DNA from: Gammaproteobacteria bacterium
GTDB taxonomy: Bacteria; Pseudomonadota; Gammaproteobacteria; Acidiferrobacterales; Acidiferrobacteraceae
Length of the DNA: 13,100 nucleotides
Assembly: GCA_028064935.1 (NCBI GenBank)
Contig: JAPTWT010000075.1
Location: forward strand, 1-13,100
Reading direction: 5' to 3'
The notes under the pieces are model-generated. The model was not told the DNA's origin. It made no database searches and was given only the letters and a program-made list of their open reading frames with translations. The position numbers and the translations under genes are program-made. Position 1 is the stretch's first letter. Every line of letters starts with the position of its first letter. Shown here in pieces: positions 1-9,552 of the stretch.

Positions 1-962
1 GAGCGCCTCGATCCGCGCGCTCGTGGACGATAAAACGATCCAGCCCGATCTTTTTGATGAACGCAATCTGGTCGAGTTCCAGCATCCCGACTATCCCGGG
101 GAGCGGCTCGTGGCCTGCCGCAACCCCGAGCTTGCCAAGCTGAGGCGCCATAAGCGCGCCGAGCTCTTACAAGCGACCGAAGACGGTCTGACCCAGATCG
201 CCACCCGCATCACCGCCGGACGCCTGAAGGGGCAAGACAAGATCGGCGTGGCGGTGGGGCGTGTGATCAACCGCTACAAGATGGCCAAGCACTTCACCCT
301 CACCATCACCGACACGAGTCTTGCCTTCGCCCGCAAGGAAGACGCCATCATTGCGGAGGCCGCCCTCGATGGGATCTACATCATCCGCACCTCGGTCACA
401 CCGGAACGTCTGGATAGTGCAAGCTGCGTGCGCCATTACAAATCGCTCTCACAGGTCGAACGCGCGTTTCGTTCCTTGAAGACCGTCGACCTCAAGGTCC
501 GTCCCATCCACCATCGTTTGAGCGACAGAGTGCGGGCCCACATCTTCCTCTGTATGCTCGCCTACTACGTCGAATGGCATATGCGCGAGGCCTGGCGCGA
601 GCTGCTCTTTGCCGATGAGGACCAGGCGGCCAAGGCCACCCGTGATCCGGTGGCGCCGGCCGAACGCTCGGCGGGCGCCAAAGCGAAGGTCGCACGGCGG
701 CACCACGAGGATGGCACACCCATCCACAGCTTCCAGACGCTCCTCACAGAGCTCGCCACCATCGTGCGCAACACCTGCCGCACCTCCGCCGAAGAGGGTG
801 CCCCGACCTTTACGGTGACGACGCAATCAAACCCGCTCCAGCGCCGCGCGATGGATCTGATCGACGCCCTCGCCGTGTAGGCAGGGCGTGGAACAGAGAT
901 TTTCTCGCAACGCCTTGAAAGGCCGAAGGAAAACGCCTTTTGTGCGGGGCAACTTGAGTCTA
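1..962 (+). mobile_element. IS1634-family insertion sequence, right part (left end outside window)
   Basis: The open frame from the left edge to 880 is an IS1634-type transposase. The ~80 bases after its stop carry no gene and look like the non-coding IS end. The outer boundary is placed near 960 because the opposite strand changes there from a recognisable foreign reading frame (the type ISP-like tail at 961-1119) into non-homologous sequence. A terminal repeat beginning TTAGACTCAAGTTGCC (minus strand, from 963) is plausible, but the left end is not in the window, so neither the inverted repeat nor the target duplication can be verified. The boundary is uncertain by several bases. Confidence 0.7.
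2..880 (+). CDS. IS1634-family DDE transposase, C-terminal part (5' end outside window)
   Basis: This enzyme cuts and joins the IS ends. The frame is open from base 2 (SASIRALVDD...) with no credible start, so the N-terminal part, including the first catalytic aspartates, lies outside the window. The visible 293 residues contain the third catalytic block in the Y-x2-L-x3-E-x6-K form typical of the IS1634/IS4-type group: Y at bases 437-439, E at 458-460 and K at 479-481 (YKSLSQVERAFRSLK). The following segment, RPIHHRLSDRVRAHIFLCMLAYYVEWHM, is the usual helical end of the RNase H fold. A low-complexity linker then leads to the HSFQTLLTELATIVRNT tail often seen in this family. No frameshift or internal stop is visible, so this part looks intact. 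Family assignment is confident; the specific IS name is not known. Confidence 0.88.
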   Translation, partial: SASIRALVDDKTIQPDLFDERNLVEFQHPDYPGERLVACRNPELAKLRRHKRAELLQATEDGLTQIATRITAGRLKGQDKIGVAVGRVINRYKMAKHFTLTITDTSLAFARKEDAIIAEAALDGIYIIRTSVTPERLDSASCVRHYKSLSQVERAFRSLKTVDLKVRPIHHRLSDRVRAHIFLCMLAYYVEWHMREAWRELLFADEDQAAKATRDPVAPAERSAGAKAKVARRHHEDGTPIHSFQTLLTELATIVRNTCRTSAEEGAPTFTVTTQSNPLQRRAMDLIDALAV

Positions 963-1119
963 ACGATGGTATATCTGCCACAATCCTCACCGTCTCTACA
1001 CTCACCCGCACCACTCGCTTCACCAAATCCACGATATAGCGCGGATACTCCGACCAGTCATTGGCGTCATTCCGGATCTCGCTGTCCTTGTCCACCGTCA
1101 CCGCGTAGCGCTCCATAAC
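961..1119 (-). pseudogene. Type ISP restriction enzyme-like C-terminal tail, in frame after a TGA stop
   Basis: Directly after the TGA of the helicase gene the same frame reads V-M-E-R-Y and continues for about 52 codons until the IS. The sequence VMERYAVTVDKDSEI, then NDANDW, PRYIVDL and VSVETVRIVADIP, matches from memory the extreme C-terminus of type ISP (LlaGI-like) helicase-methyltransferases. In those proteins a 'VNGKSAIEWIMERY' block leads to an 'NDPNDW...PRYI.DL...VSVET..IV..LP' tail. The last helicase residues, VVNRKSAIE, fit the start of that block, so the TGA stands where the family has Trp (TGG). Either the tail is a separate short ORF from ATG 1116, or more likely it is the severed end of a fused or recombined gene. 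It runs into the IS without its own stop. Confidence 0.6.
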
Positions 1120-3653
<2,534 letters not shown>

Positions 3654-3657
<4 letters not shown>

Positions 3658-5177
3658 TCGTCGGCATCCATCGGGTGCACAGTGGACTCAATAAAGGCGA
3701 TTTCGTCTCCGGTTAGCCCGTAGCGATCAAACAGTTTCGCGTCTGTCCATTCGCGATTTAGGGGGATGTCAGGGACAAATGCGTACACATTTCGATTTGC
3801 GTGTTGAGTGGCTTTACGTAGCGAGACGAGAAATCGAACGAATCTTGTCCGCAGATAGGTCGCGTAACGCCGTGCGGCCGCCTCAGTGTCAAACCGCCCC
3901 GCGACGACATACGTTTCCGTACATACCTCGCCAGGACCAGCAATTATCGGGTTGCTCAGGAATTTGGTCTCGACCGCCGCGCTTGTCCCCTGCACGGCCG
4001 TCATTAGAACCTTCCAGTCGTCAATCCAGTCCGAGTTTTGTTTTATGCTATCATGTGCGACCCACGAGATACGCTGGGACCCGTAAAGCTTAACTGGATT
4101 TTTCAACCCTTTCGCTGAATTAAAGCCATGAAAAAAAGTCCGCAGCCCAAAGGGTTTATTCGGGGACACGCGCGCGTCCAGGGTAGGCTCAGACTGGCCA
4201 TTGACGCGGTAGGCGCGGACTTTATCGAGAATGGATACAGCCTCGTTTCGCCGAACCAGAACGTCGTAGGTGTTCAGACGCCGTTCCATCGGTGGGCCGA
4301 GCGGCGCGCCGTCCCACATTGTTTGCACCGTGCACGGACCCTCATAGTCGCGATCCCAAAGGAAATATGAGACACCACCCCGGATCTTGACGCCGGGGAA
4401 TCCATCGTAGAGCTTCGGGTAGTCAACAAGGTACCGAAGACGCGATTCAGCAAGCATCCGTTTACGGAACTCGTCCAAGCCCTTGCCCCCACTGAACCAG
4501 CGTGACGGCGTAATCATTACCATGTACCGCGGGTTGAGGCTGATCGCGCTCTCGACAAACTTCTGGTAGATCGGTGACGCGCTGGCCCCTTGACCACCGT
4601 CACCCAACTGGTAGGGCGGGTTGCTAATAACGACATCGAACTTCATATCAAAAAGCTCCTCTGGCTTGCCAGTATGAATAAACGCGTAAGCATGACTTTC
4701 CAGCTCACCATCTCGTTCGTAGGTCTGCTCATTCGCTCCACAGTATGCACAACGGCCATTTTCCCAGGCATGCTCGGTGCGCCGGAAGCCGATATTTCCT
4801 TGCGGGTTATCAAAGGATTCACAGACGGAATACTTGCTATTGGCGGTCTTGGAGCAGTATACGGAGCGGCGAGACAATAGGGCCGTCAGCTCCGTCGTGG
4901 CAAGACCGTAGAGCTGATTCTTGAAAATGTGGTTGAGGCGCTCTTGACGATCGTGGATTTCCGGTTCCAGCCCCTTATCGAGGCGCTTGGCAACCTCGCG
5001 CAGAAACACGCCCGATTTACAACCGGGGTCCAAAAAAGTGATGTTTCTGTCGCGCCAGACCTCTGGAAGAAGCAGGTCAAGCATCTGGTTCGCCAGTTGG
5101 GGCGGGGTGAAGACTTCGTCGCTACTGAGGCTGGCAAGGCACGAGAGCACGTCCGGATTGTAGTTAGCGGTTATCAA
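3654..5177 (-). CDS. Eco57I-type N6-adenine DNA methyltransferase with C-terminal recognition region
   Basis: Predicted to methylate adenine in the system's target site using SAM. The 507 residues contain a motif X-like VFTPPQLANQMLDLL at 22-36, SAM motif I FLDPGCKSGVFL at 48-59 and catalytic motif IV NPPYQ at 186-190 preceded by FDVVIS. A following SPIYQKFVESAISL...YMVMITPSRWF block is typical of the Eco57I family. Residues ~250-480 resemble a TaqI-C-like target-recognition region. Between motifs I and IV is an insertion with C108, C119 and a RCAYC pair at C143/C146 that could bind zinc. It overlaps the upstream gene by 14 nt and the downstream helicase by 4 nt, showing translational coupling. 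No truncation is visible. Methylation specificity cannot be read from the sequence. Confidence 0.88.
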
Positions 5178-5838
5178 CGTTCACTACCTCAAGGAAGTGG
5201 GTTACCGGGTAGTCCTTCTTTGGGGTCGGGATGAACACGTCCTCGCCCATATCGGAAAACAGCGGCAGCGCTTTGACTGCCTCATGCGCAAGCAGACCTT
5301 GGAACGTGAAGTCCCTCCGCTTGAGCATCGTGCTATTGACGGGTGACCATTCAGAAAAGACGATGGGCTGCGGGTTGCTATCGACGGTTTTGAGTGATAG
5401 CGCGTCTCCCCAGATGATATTACGGTCCAAAATGAACTGCACGGCACTTCGGCACTCGCCCCTGGTCCGGCCACCGAATAGACTGGTGTATCTCTGGTCG
5501 AAGATGTCGAATAGTCGCTTACGGCACTCCTGGACGTTATCCCCCAGGATATCAATGCCATAGAGGGACGATACCGCCAGCACGGCGTACCGTTCGTAAT
5601 CCGGCTGGCTCTGGCCATATCGCGCCTCGACCACGCGCAGCTTGCGATTGAGGATCTCCGTCAAGAAGTTCCCCGTACCGCAAGCAGGCTCCAAAAACCG
5701 AGAGTCGATCCGGTCGGTTTCGTGTTTAACCAGATCGAGCATGGCATTGACCTCTCGTGGGCTCGTCAAAACCTCACCGTGGTCGGCCACCCGCTGCTTG
5801 GATTTAACTTGCTTCTCTATCAATGCCGTATCCGTCAT
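5164..5838 (-). CDS. Short N6 DNA methyltransferase-like protein (SAM-binding half, no NPPY)
   Basis: First gene of the operon, 224 residues. It has a motif X-like region VLTSPREVNAMLDLV (~23-37), a clear SAM-binding motif I FLEPACGTGNFL (48-59), a YGIDI motif II-like strand and a motif III-like NIIWGDAL. Where the catalytic (D/N)PP(Y/F) motif should follow, the sequence is PIVFSEWSPV. The chain then ends with an FIPTPKKDYPVTHFL tail after ~55 residues, so no catalytic half or recognition domain is present. There is no frameshift, and the downstream complete methyltransferase starts inside it (14-nt overlap), so the two proteins are probably made in step and may form a complex. ATG 5838 is used; no strong Shine-Dalgarno is visible. 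It may be a structural or regulatory SAM-binding partner rather than an enzyme. Confidence 0.8.
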   Translation of the reverse strand: MTDTALIEKQVKSKQRVADHGEVLTSPREVNAMLDLVKHETDRIDSRFLEPACGTGNFLTEILNRKLRVVEARYGQSQPDYERYAVLAVSSLYGIDILGDNVQECRKRLFDIFDQRYTSLFGGRTRGECRSAVQFILDRNIIWGDALSLKTVDSNPQPIVFSEWSPVNSTMLKRRDFTFQGLLAHEAVKALPLFSDMGEDVFIPTPKKDYPVTHFLEVVNVDNR

Positions 5839-6404
5839 TCATGGGCTAATTCTATGGTGTGTCCAGCAGAAACGCCATGATGGCCTCCAGCACATCGCCC
5901 CACGGCGGGAAATCCCCGACACGTGCCCCATAATAAGACTTCAATCGGGGCTGGTCGGCAATATTGGACCCCGGCGAAAACTGCTGTGCAGTGCGCAATG
6001 CGGTGCCTGTGTCACTACGGTCGATATTCACACCCCGCGCGCCCAGTACCACCTAGCCCCCCAGTGACCGGAGGGTGCGTCCCCACGGCCTATGGTCTGC
6101 GACGCTAGGCTTTCCGTGAGCCACAAGAACCCCCTAGTATGGAAATAGATGAGCTGACGGGTACAGTACTTGTAGCCATCCTTTGTGCGGGGACTATAGT
6201 AACGGCGACGGCAGACAATAAATACCATGTCCATCATGACAGGGTGCGGTATGACCCCATGATGTTCGCTTCTATGGTCGGCGACACAAATTTGGAGCAT
6301 AATGCCGAGGCTCAAAAGTGGGCCGTGCCGGGCCCGCCTTTTTGTGCGTACACATAAGAGACCGACGAATGTCCTGACCCACCTATCTCTATATTAGCTG
6401 TTAT
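5839..6404. other. Intergenic stretch with ORF remnants, no recognised gene
   Basis: 566 bases between the divergent restriction operon and the CoiA-like gene. On the minus strand a 66-codon frame at 5852-6052 (ending ...PPWGDVLEAIMAFLLDTP) finishes 13 nt before the methyltransferase start. It begins immediately after an in-frame stop, with only GTG as start and no ribosome-binding site, so it is more likely a gene remnant than a gene. On the plus strand a 72-codon frame at 6139-6357 starts with a hydrophobic segment (GTVLVAILCAGTIVTATA) but has no Shine-Dalgarno and a terminator-like hairpin inside it. The promoter of the restriction operon must lie here, but no convincing -35/-10 pair was recognised. 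Confidence 0.5.
6318..6343 (+). terminator. Possible rho-independent terminator
   Basis: A GC-rich stem (6318-6324 with 6331-6337, seven pairs including one G-T) closes a 6-nt loop and is followed after one C by five T (6339-6343), with four A on the 5' side. No convincing plus-strand gene lies directly upstream, so its purpose is unclear. It would shield the CoiA-like gene from read-through. Confidence 0.35.
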
Positions 6405-7124
6405 ATGCAAGAGACAATTGAGCTAGCCTGGATGAGATATGCGCTCGTAGATGGAAAAAAAGTTGAAGCCCAGCCAAAAGCCAAAGGCATTTGTCCACAC
6501 TGCCAGACCGAAATGTTGGCAAAGTGTGGGCGAGTAAAAGTTTGGCATTGGGCGCACAAAGGTAATCCTCCTTGTGACCCCTGGTGGGAGTCGGAAACAG
6601 AATGGCATCGGCAATGGAAAGATGAGTTTCCGAAAGAATGGCAGGAAGTCTCGCATGTTGATCCTACTACCAAAGAACAGCATATTGCTGATGTGAAAAC
6701 TCCATTTGGACTGGTGATTGAGTTCCAGCACTCGATAATCACACCAGAAGAACGAATATCCAGAGAAGACTTCTACAAACAAATGGTTTGGGTGGTAGAT
6801 GGAACCCGGGGCGATCTGGATGAGAGCTACTTCAATATGGGCCTAAGTGGTCCGCTGCAAAAGAGTCCGCTCGCTTACCAAGTGACCTGGTGGGGGCATG
6901 GAAGACTACTAACTAACTGGGTCGAATCAAAGGTTAAGGTTTATCTAGATTTCGGTAAAGATGTGCTTTGGAGACTACTTTTCTTTGATCCCAAAAAGAA
7001 AGTCGGGGCTGTGGGGCCACTTCCTAAGAAGGTATTCATCGAAGATTGCATGAACGGTATCGAGATAAGCGTTGCTGAGATCCCAAATGAAGAAAAAAGC
7101 GATAAAGAATCACATAACAAATAG
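6405..7124 (+). CDS. CoiA-like competence/nuclease family protein
   Basis: A 239-residue protein with the layout of CoiA-like proteins (PD-(D/E)xK nuclease type). It starts with a short beta segment (RYALVDGKKVEAQP) and a zinc-finger-like CPHC at 30-33 with C41 and HWAH at 48-51. Next comes the nuclease core: a conserved E64 in ESETEWHRQWK, HIADV with D96, and EFQHS with E106 and Q108. The D...ExQ arrangement fits the catalytic site. CoiA is known as a competence-induced cytoplasmic protein in Firmicutes; homologues elsewhere sit in accessory regions and their role is not established. The ATG at 6405 lacks a clear ribosome-binding site; M10 at 6432 is an alternative that still keeps all motifs. 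Base composition is lower in GC than the methyltransferase operon, suggesting separate acquisition. Confidence 0.75.
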   Translation: MQETIELAWMRYALVDGKKVEAQPKAKGICPHCQTEMLAKCGRVKVWHWAHKGNPPCDPWWESETEWHRQWKDEFPKEWQEVSHVDPTTKEQHIADVKTPFGLVIEFQHSIITPEERISREDFYKQMVWVVDGTRGDLDESYFNMGLSGPLQKSPLAYQVTWWGHGRLLTNWVESKVKVYLDFGKDVLWRLLFFDPKKKVGAVGPLPKKVFIEDCMNGIEISVAEIPNEEKSDKESHNK

Positions 7125-7183
7125 CTCCAGAGGCAGCAAAAAAGCGGCGCTCATTCCTCGCTCTGCTAATAGCGAGCAGTAAC

Positions 7184-7204
7184 AGGCTATGAGGCTCATA
7201 GGCT
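7184..7204. terminator. Palindrome between convergent genes
   Basis: A near-perfect 21-bp palindrome (AGGCTATGAG, centre G, CTCATAGGCT; 9 of 10 positions pair) spans the stop codon of the HEPN-like gene and lies 60 nt after the CoiA-like gene. Its location suits a two-way transcription end, but there is no T-run on either strand, so it could also be a protein-binding site. Confidence 0.35.
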
Positions 7205-7720
7205 AGGATTCATAAACTCCTGCTTCAGTCGTGATTTACACGACTTCTTGCTTCGAATCTCGACTACTGCCTTCCTTATATCTTCATACAGGTCTTCGCT
7301 AACCAAGATTAGTCTGGTAGTTCCGTCACTAAAGCTTTTAACCTGTAGATGAGAGACTCCATCCACCTTATCGGTGCGCTGGGTAAAAGCAACGCCCTTC
7401 CCACATAACACCACATGGGCCATGCCAGAGCGCATGTGCGCATATAAATCATGTAGATCGGGCTTTCCGCCTATAAAACCCCTGTAAGCCTTAAACGCCT
7501 CCAGTTTACGGATGGCCGCTTTAAATCGTGCGCTACTAACCCCCTCCTTGTGAAAATCTTTTTTATCAAGAACGGCTCCCAATAGTTCTATAACAGAGCC
7601 CATAATCGAAAAGCCCAGATAATGAAGCTCACATTTATGGATCATCCGATCCAGGTCGTTCAGCACAACGGTGTCAAGAAACCCGTCAAGCGTTTTGCTT
7701 CTATCTATGGCGCTGCTCAC
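7196..7720 (-). CDS. HEPN-like protein, possible RNase
   Basis: The start is set at GTG 7720 because AAGGAG lies 5 nt upstream; an ATG at 7750 in the same frame has no ribosome-binding site. The product is 174 residues, mostly helical by appearance. In the middle, DLYAHMRSGMAHVVL contains an R-x4-H motif (R and H at residues 97 and 102 from the GTG start), the hallmark of HEPN RNases and of HEPN proteins in toxin and abortive-infection systems. The surrounding 'LY..(L/M)R.G(M/L)(A/V)H' pattern is common in such domains. The C-terminal part (LYEDIRKAVVEIRSKKSCKSRLK) is a basic helix. It has no visible antitoxin next to it; the next minus-strand gene upstream is a small membrane protein. HEPN assignment rests on a short motif and context, so it is tentative. 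Confidence 0.55.
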   Translation of the reverse strand: MSSAIDRSKTLDGFLDTVVLNDLDRMIHKCELHYLGFSIMGSVIELLGAVLDKKDFHKEGVSSARFKAAIRKLEAFKAYRGFIGGKPDLHDLYAHMRSGMAHVVLCGKGVAFTQRTDKVDGVSHLQVKSFSDGTTRLILVSEDLYEDIRKAVVEIRSKKSCKSRLKQEFMNPSL

Positions 7721-7808
7721 ACTTATTCTCCTTAGGAAGTCATGCGACATATAACTGTCTCGTAATATTTGGCGCGCCTAACCCCTCGAACGTATCGCCC
7801 ACGACTCA

Positions 7809-8285
7809 CTATCGCCATTTTTCAAAGTTCAGAAACGGCTCAAAAACACTCTTTGCGCCGCGGACCGCCTGGACGGCGAACCACTCCATTAATTCTAGAC
7901 GCGCGTCGACATCATCAGGCTCTACAACATTGCCATTCTTCCGCGCCCGATCGTCTATGCTCCATAATTTTGTGTTTCTCGACGAAACTTCCTCCAAGTA
8001 CTCCGAAACGGCCGGCCCGAACAGAAAACCCGCCTGCGGAATCAGGTTGCTAAAATCGGAAAGGAGCCCCTTCGGTTCCTCAGTCCGAGCGATATCGGAC
8101 AAAAATCTCCACGTGCGTTCGAAAATAGCATACCGCTTATCAAACAAATCCATCTTGAGTTTCGCTTTTGCTGTCTCGTGCTGACGCCATGCAATGTAGG
8201 TCGCAATGAGTCCAATAATGAAGACCGGCAGACCTTTCAGTAACTCAAGCCCCCATGATACCTGTCCGCAGGATGGCGTTTGCAT
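7809..8285 (-). CDS. Small membrane protein with one N-terminal TM segment, unknown function
   Basis: 158 residues. A single hydrophobic helix (~residues 15-32, LLKGLPVFIIGLIATYIAW) is followed by the strongly patterned RQHETAKAKLKMDLFDKRYAIFERTW and a long soluble, mainly helical domain ending in NFEKWR. This helix-plus-'KLKLDLFDKR' layout recurs in small uncharacterised bacterial membrane proteins, but I know no function. GGAGGT about 8 nt before ATG 8285 supports the start. It lies 88 nt upstream of the HEPN-like gene on the same strand, so the two could be co-transcribed. Confidence 0.7.
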   Translation of the reverse strand: MQTPSCGQVSWGLELLKGLPVFIIGLIATYIAWRQHETAKAKLKMDLFDKRYAIFERTWRFLSDIARTEEPKGLLSDFSNLIPQAGFLFGPAVSEYLEEVSSRNTKLWSIDDRARKNGNVVEPDDVDARLELMEWFAVQAVRGAKSVFEPFLNFEKWR

Positions 8286-8644
8286 TAGTCCTCACCTCCC
8301 GCGGACGCGGATCCCTCGATTACCGACGCCGTACACTCACCCCTCCCGTTCCCCCGAATGTCCACAACTATATCAGGCGCCACTGGAGCAGTGAAAGACG
8401 CCGCCCATGTGTCGGACGTGATCTATCCAATGAGACGCAGGAAGCCAATAAGGGACTACTAATTAATGATGATTGGATTACAAACGCTGGACTAGCGCAT
8501 GTTTTGAGTCTTTAATGGAATAGAGACAAGGCCCTTCCCTGCCGAAACCGGAGAGCGCGGGCGGCTGGCACGTCCGCAGGGCGGACGAAGCCGCTCTTTC
8601 GCGCCTGCCAACCCCCGCCATAGCGCGGTACCAGTAGCGACGGC
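8286..8644. other. Intergenic stretch without a recognised gene
   Basis: 359 bases between two minus-strand genes. Short plus-strand frames here have no ribosome-binding site or recognisable family. The left part should hold the promoter of the small membrane protein. The right part contains a GC-rich hairpin, listed separately. The AT-rich stretch around 8455-8520 shows no clear motif. Confidence 0.5.
8561..8594 (-). terminator. GC-rich hairpin after the multi-TM gene, possible terminator
   Basis: An inner perfect 7-bp stem (CGTCCGC 8571-8577 with GCGGACG 8581-8587, 3-nt loop) is extended by an outer 6-bp stem (8561-8566 with 8589-8594) across an asymmetric bulge. It lies ~50 nt beyond the stop of the membrane protein gene. 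There is no T-run, so it may stabilise the transcript end rather than terminate by itself. Confidence 0.35.
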
Positions 8645-9073
8645 TCAGCCGACACGCCGCCCCGCCAGCCAGCACCCAACTCCCACAAACAGCGCAAGCG
8701 CCAGTACCGGCAAGAGTACCGGCCAGATAACAGCCAGGATTGCCAGTTCTCCGAAAGTCCCCACGAGCGCCACAATCCCGCGCTCTTGCGGATCTTCGGC
8801 GGCCAGCCACTCGTGAACGTAGTAGTAGGCCAAGCCGGCCGGTATCGCGGCCTTGATGGCGTAGTAGCCTCCAGCCAGCGGAATGGGTGCTAATACCAGC
8901 ACGGCGAGCCCGATGAGGATTGCGGCGTCGCGCGCCTCGCGGGTAAACGGCCACGTCCAGAGCGCTTCGGGGTCGCGTCGGACCGCGGGGTGACGGAAGG
9001 CGAGGAGCCAGACCGTAGCGATAACGTCGCAAACGATCAGGTCGATCTGCCAGAGTTTATAAAATAGGAACAT
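8645..9073 (-). CDS. Multi-TM membrane protein, unknown function
   Basis: The start is set at ATG 9073 because GGAG lies 9 nt upstream (minus-strand GGAGATATCTTTTATG); an ATG at 9100 in the same frame has no ribosome-binding site and lies inside a hairpin loop. The product of 142 residues has three to four hydrophobic segments: an N-terminal one (YKLWQIDLIVCDVIATVWLLAF), then AAILIGLAVLVLAPIPLAGGYY, a short KAAIPAGLAYYYV, and a C-terminal IVALVGTFGELAILAVIWPVLLPVLALALFVGVG. A soluble loop with paired charges (RHPAVRRDPEALWTW) lies between the first two. It resembles no family I can name. The neighbouring plasmid-type genes suggest it belongs to the mobile module. Confidence 0.6.
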   Translation of the reverse strand: MFLFYKLWQIDLIVCDVIATVWLLAFRHPAVRRDPEALWTWPFTREARDAAILIGLAVLVLAPIPLAGGYYAIKAAIPAGLAYYYVHEWLAAEDPQERGIVALVGTFGELAILAVIWPVLLPVLALALFVGVGCWLAGRRVG

Positions 9074-9077
9074 AAAA

Positions 9078-9122
9078 GATATCTCCATGGGCCCGGCCAT
9101 GTGGCGGGCTTCTGGAGATATC
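9078..9122 (-). promoter_or_regulatory. Hairpin covering the ribosome-binding site of the membrane protein gene
   Basis: GATATCTCCA (9078-9087) and TGGAGATATC (9113-9122) form a perfect 10-bp inverted repeat. Between them a second stem (GCCCG-CCA with TGG-CCGGGC, one bulge) closes a tiny loop. In the mRNA the 3' arm contains the GGAG Shine-Dalgarno used for ATG 9073, so the hairpin would hide it. The alternative is a DNA operator. Confidence 0.55.
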
Positions 9123-9216
9123 GGCGGGCGGGGAAATTGGCGGACTTGATCGCTTCGACGAAAAACGTCTAAGCCTTTGCGATCAGCGGCTTGCGCGCGG
9201 GCATGCTATGGCACTG

Positions 9217-9465
9217 CTATACGCGCCGCCCGATCTCTTTCAACAGCGCCCGAGTGATCGCGCCCGTGGAGCGGTTGCGCTGGCCGTCCCGGACGGCCTG
9301 GCGGTCTTTGGCGAACGCGTGGCGCAGCTGCTCTATAAGGCCAGAATCCGAAAGCGCCTTTTCGTCGCCACATCCCCACACGATCTCGCGATCGCGGGCG
9401 CGCTTTTCGCGCATGCGCTCGGCGCCGGCCATGGGTCCGGTTTTTCGGGTTGGTTTGCGTGGCAT
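9217..9465 (-). CDS. Small basic protein, plasmid-type hypothetical
   Basis: 82 residues, very rich in Arg/Lys at the N-terminus (MPRKPTRKTGPMAGAERMREKRARDRE), followed by a mixed helical part (LSDSGLIEQLRHAFAKDR, then AITRALLKEIGRRV). The N-terminal pattern GAERMREKRAR looks like that of small plasmid proteins that bind DNA, but I recognise no named family. A good Shine-Dalgarno (AGAGGTG, ~6 nt before ATG 9465) and a promoter with a palindromic operator directly upstream support a real, regulated gene. It could be an autorepressor or an accessory factor of the mobile module; this is inference. Confidence 0.6.
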   Translation of the reverse strand: MPRKPTRKTGPMAGAERMREKRARDREIVWGCGDEKALSDSGLIEQLRHAFAKDRQAVRDGQRNRSTGAITRALLKEIGRRV

Positions 9466-9496
9466 AAGCGCACCTCTTTAATGTCGCTGCTACGAT

Positions 9497-9524
9497 GTTA
9501 TACCGTCACAGTGACAGCATACAA
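9497..9524 (-). promoter_or_regulatory. Promoter with palindromic operator in the spacer
   Basis: On the minus strand TTGTAT (9519-9524) and TATAAC (9497-9502) are 16 bases apart, a good sigma70-type pair, 31 nt before the start of the small basic protein. The spacer holds a perfect GTCAC-A-GTGAC palindrome (9505-9515), extending imperfectly to 9499-9521 (9 of 11 positions per arm). A dimeric repressor bound here would block polymerase. Confidence 0.6.
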
Positions 9525-9552
9525 GGGCGCATCCTTGCGCCCTGCCGTTGTC

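Noticed and set aside
565..960. Minus-strand continuation of the type ISP-like frame through the IS
   Set aside because: The frame stays open by chance opposite the transposase; its sequence past IVADIPSL no longer resembles the family.
6139..6357. 72-codon plus-strand ORF with a hydrophobic start
   Set aside because: No ribosome-binding site, a terminator-like hairpin inside the frame and no recognisable family; mentioned only as part of the intergenic stretch.
7721..7750. Ten extra residues at the start of the HEPN-like protein (ATG 7750)
   Set aside because: A perfect AAGGAG sits 5 nt before GTG 7720, while ATG 7750 has nothing comparable.
8502..8518. TTGAGTCT followed by TTTAATGG, resembling the IS end near 952-967
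   Set aside because: Only about eight bases match in a row and no transposase remnant is nearby; chance is likely.
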